In this document: positions 33,713-33,726 of the stretch, one piece after another | Layout: each line of letters begins with the position of its first letter | Position numbering within the stretch: the stretch's first letter is position 1 | Source of the DNA: an uncultured beta proteobacterium | GTDB taxonomy: Bacteria > Pseudomonadota > Gammaproteobacteria > Burkholderiales > Burkholderiaceae_C | Assembly: GCA_903830985.1 (NCBI GenBank) | Contig: CAIKVZ010000155.1 | Location: 1-33,726 of the forward strand | Direction: 5' to 3' | Length of the DNA: 33,726 nucleotides | The notes under the pieces: model-generated | Seen by the model: only the letters and a program-made list of their open reading frames with translations | What the model was told of the DNA's origin: nothing | Database searches by the model: none | Position numbers and translations under genes: made by a program

Positions 33713-33726
33713 TCGTCAATTTTGGT

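Overview
The window is a gene-dense, high-GC bacterial chromosome segment. Its content points to a betaproteobacterium of the order Burkholderiales, probably Comamonadaceae (Rhodoferax/Polaromonas/Acidovorax-like). The evidence is two Bug-type solute receptors without their membrane partners, a PaaI thioesterase beside a MarR regulator, PBP4-type DacB, and strong G/C preference at third codon positions. No rRNA, tRNA, CRISPR array, transposase or phage gene was seen. The family assignment is an inference from gene content only.

Region 1 (1-5361): the 5' part of ettA (minus, cut by the left edge) diverges from an RhlE-like DEAD-box helicase with a long glycine-rich tail. The helicase 3' end is overprinted in another frame by the start of an NAD(P)-binding oxidoreductase gene. 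A PAS-PAS-PAS-GGDEF cyclase converges on the oxidoreductase with only 2 bp between them.

Region 2 (5396-8061): an MFS exporter and a MarR regulator (minus, ATGA-coupled) diverge from a PaaI-type thioesterase and gloA (plus, ATGA-coupled). The 55-bp intergenic region between them holds two perfect palindromes, likely the MarR operators.

Region 3 (8149-13376): a plus-strand run of metabolic and envelope genes. It contains two orphan Bug receptors, dacB, an ABM-fold protein, a fumarylacetoacetate-hydrolase-family enzyme and a zinc-ribbon Nudix hydrolase.

Region 4 (13398-17396): a PhnD-like periplasmic binding protein sits directly before a three-PAS hybrid histidine kinase, with no ABC transporter genes. 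This looks like a binding-protein-assisted sensory pair.

Region 5 (17495-25745): a compact RND efflux operon (permease, adaptor, outer-membrane factor). The permease has non-canonical proton-relay residues and the outer-membrane factor starts at TTG. It is followed by an HDOD protein, a small conserved-looking ORF and a class-C-type serine hydrolase.

Region 6 (25746-33726): an AT-richer spacer opens an accessory-looking envelope cluster. It holds an M50B-like membrane peptidase, a signal-peptide and C-terminal-TM low-complexity protein, a DUF2491 (YjfK) protein, a coiled-coil protein with PspA-like features, and a patatin-like lipoprotein phospholipase. On the opposite strand is a 790-residue membrane protein with ten DnaJ-like Cys motifs and C-terminal Sel1-like repeats. 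This cluster is the best candidate for an undescribed system, most likely a membrane-integrity or lipid-stress response. The right end contains hairpins and a rho-independent terminator for a gene beyond the window.
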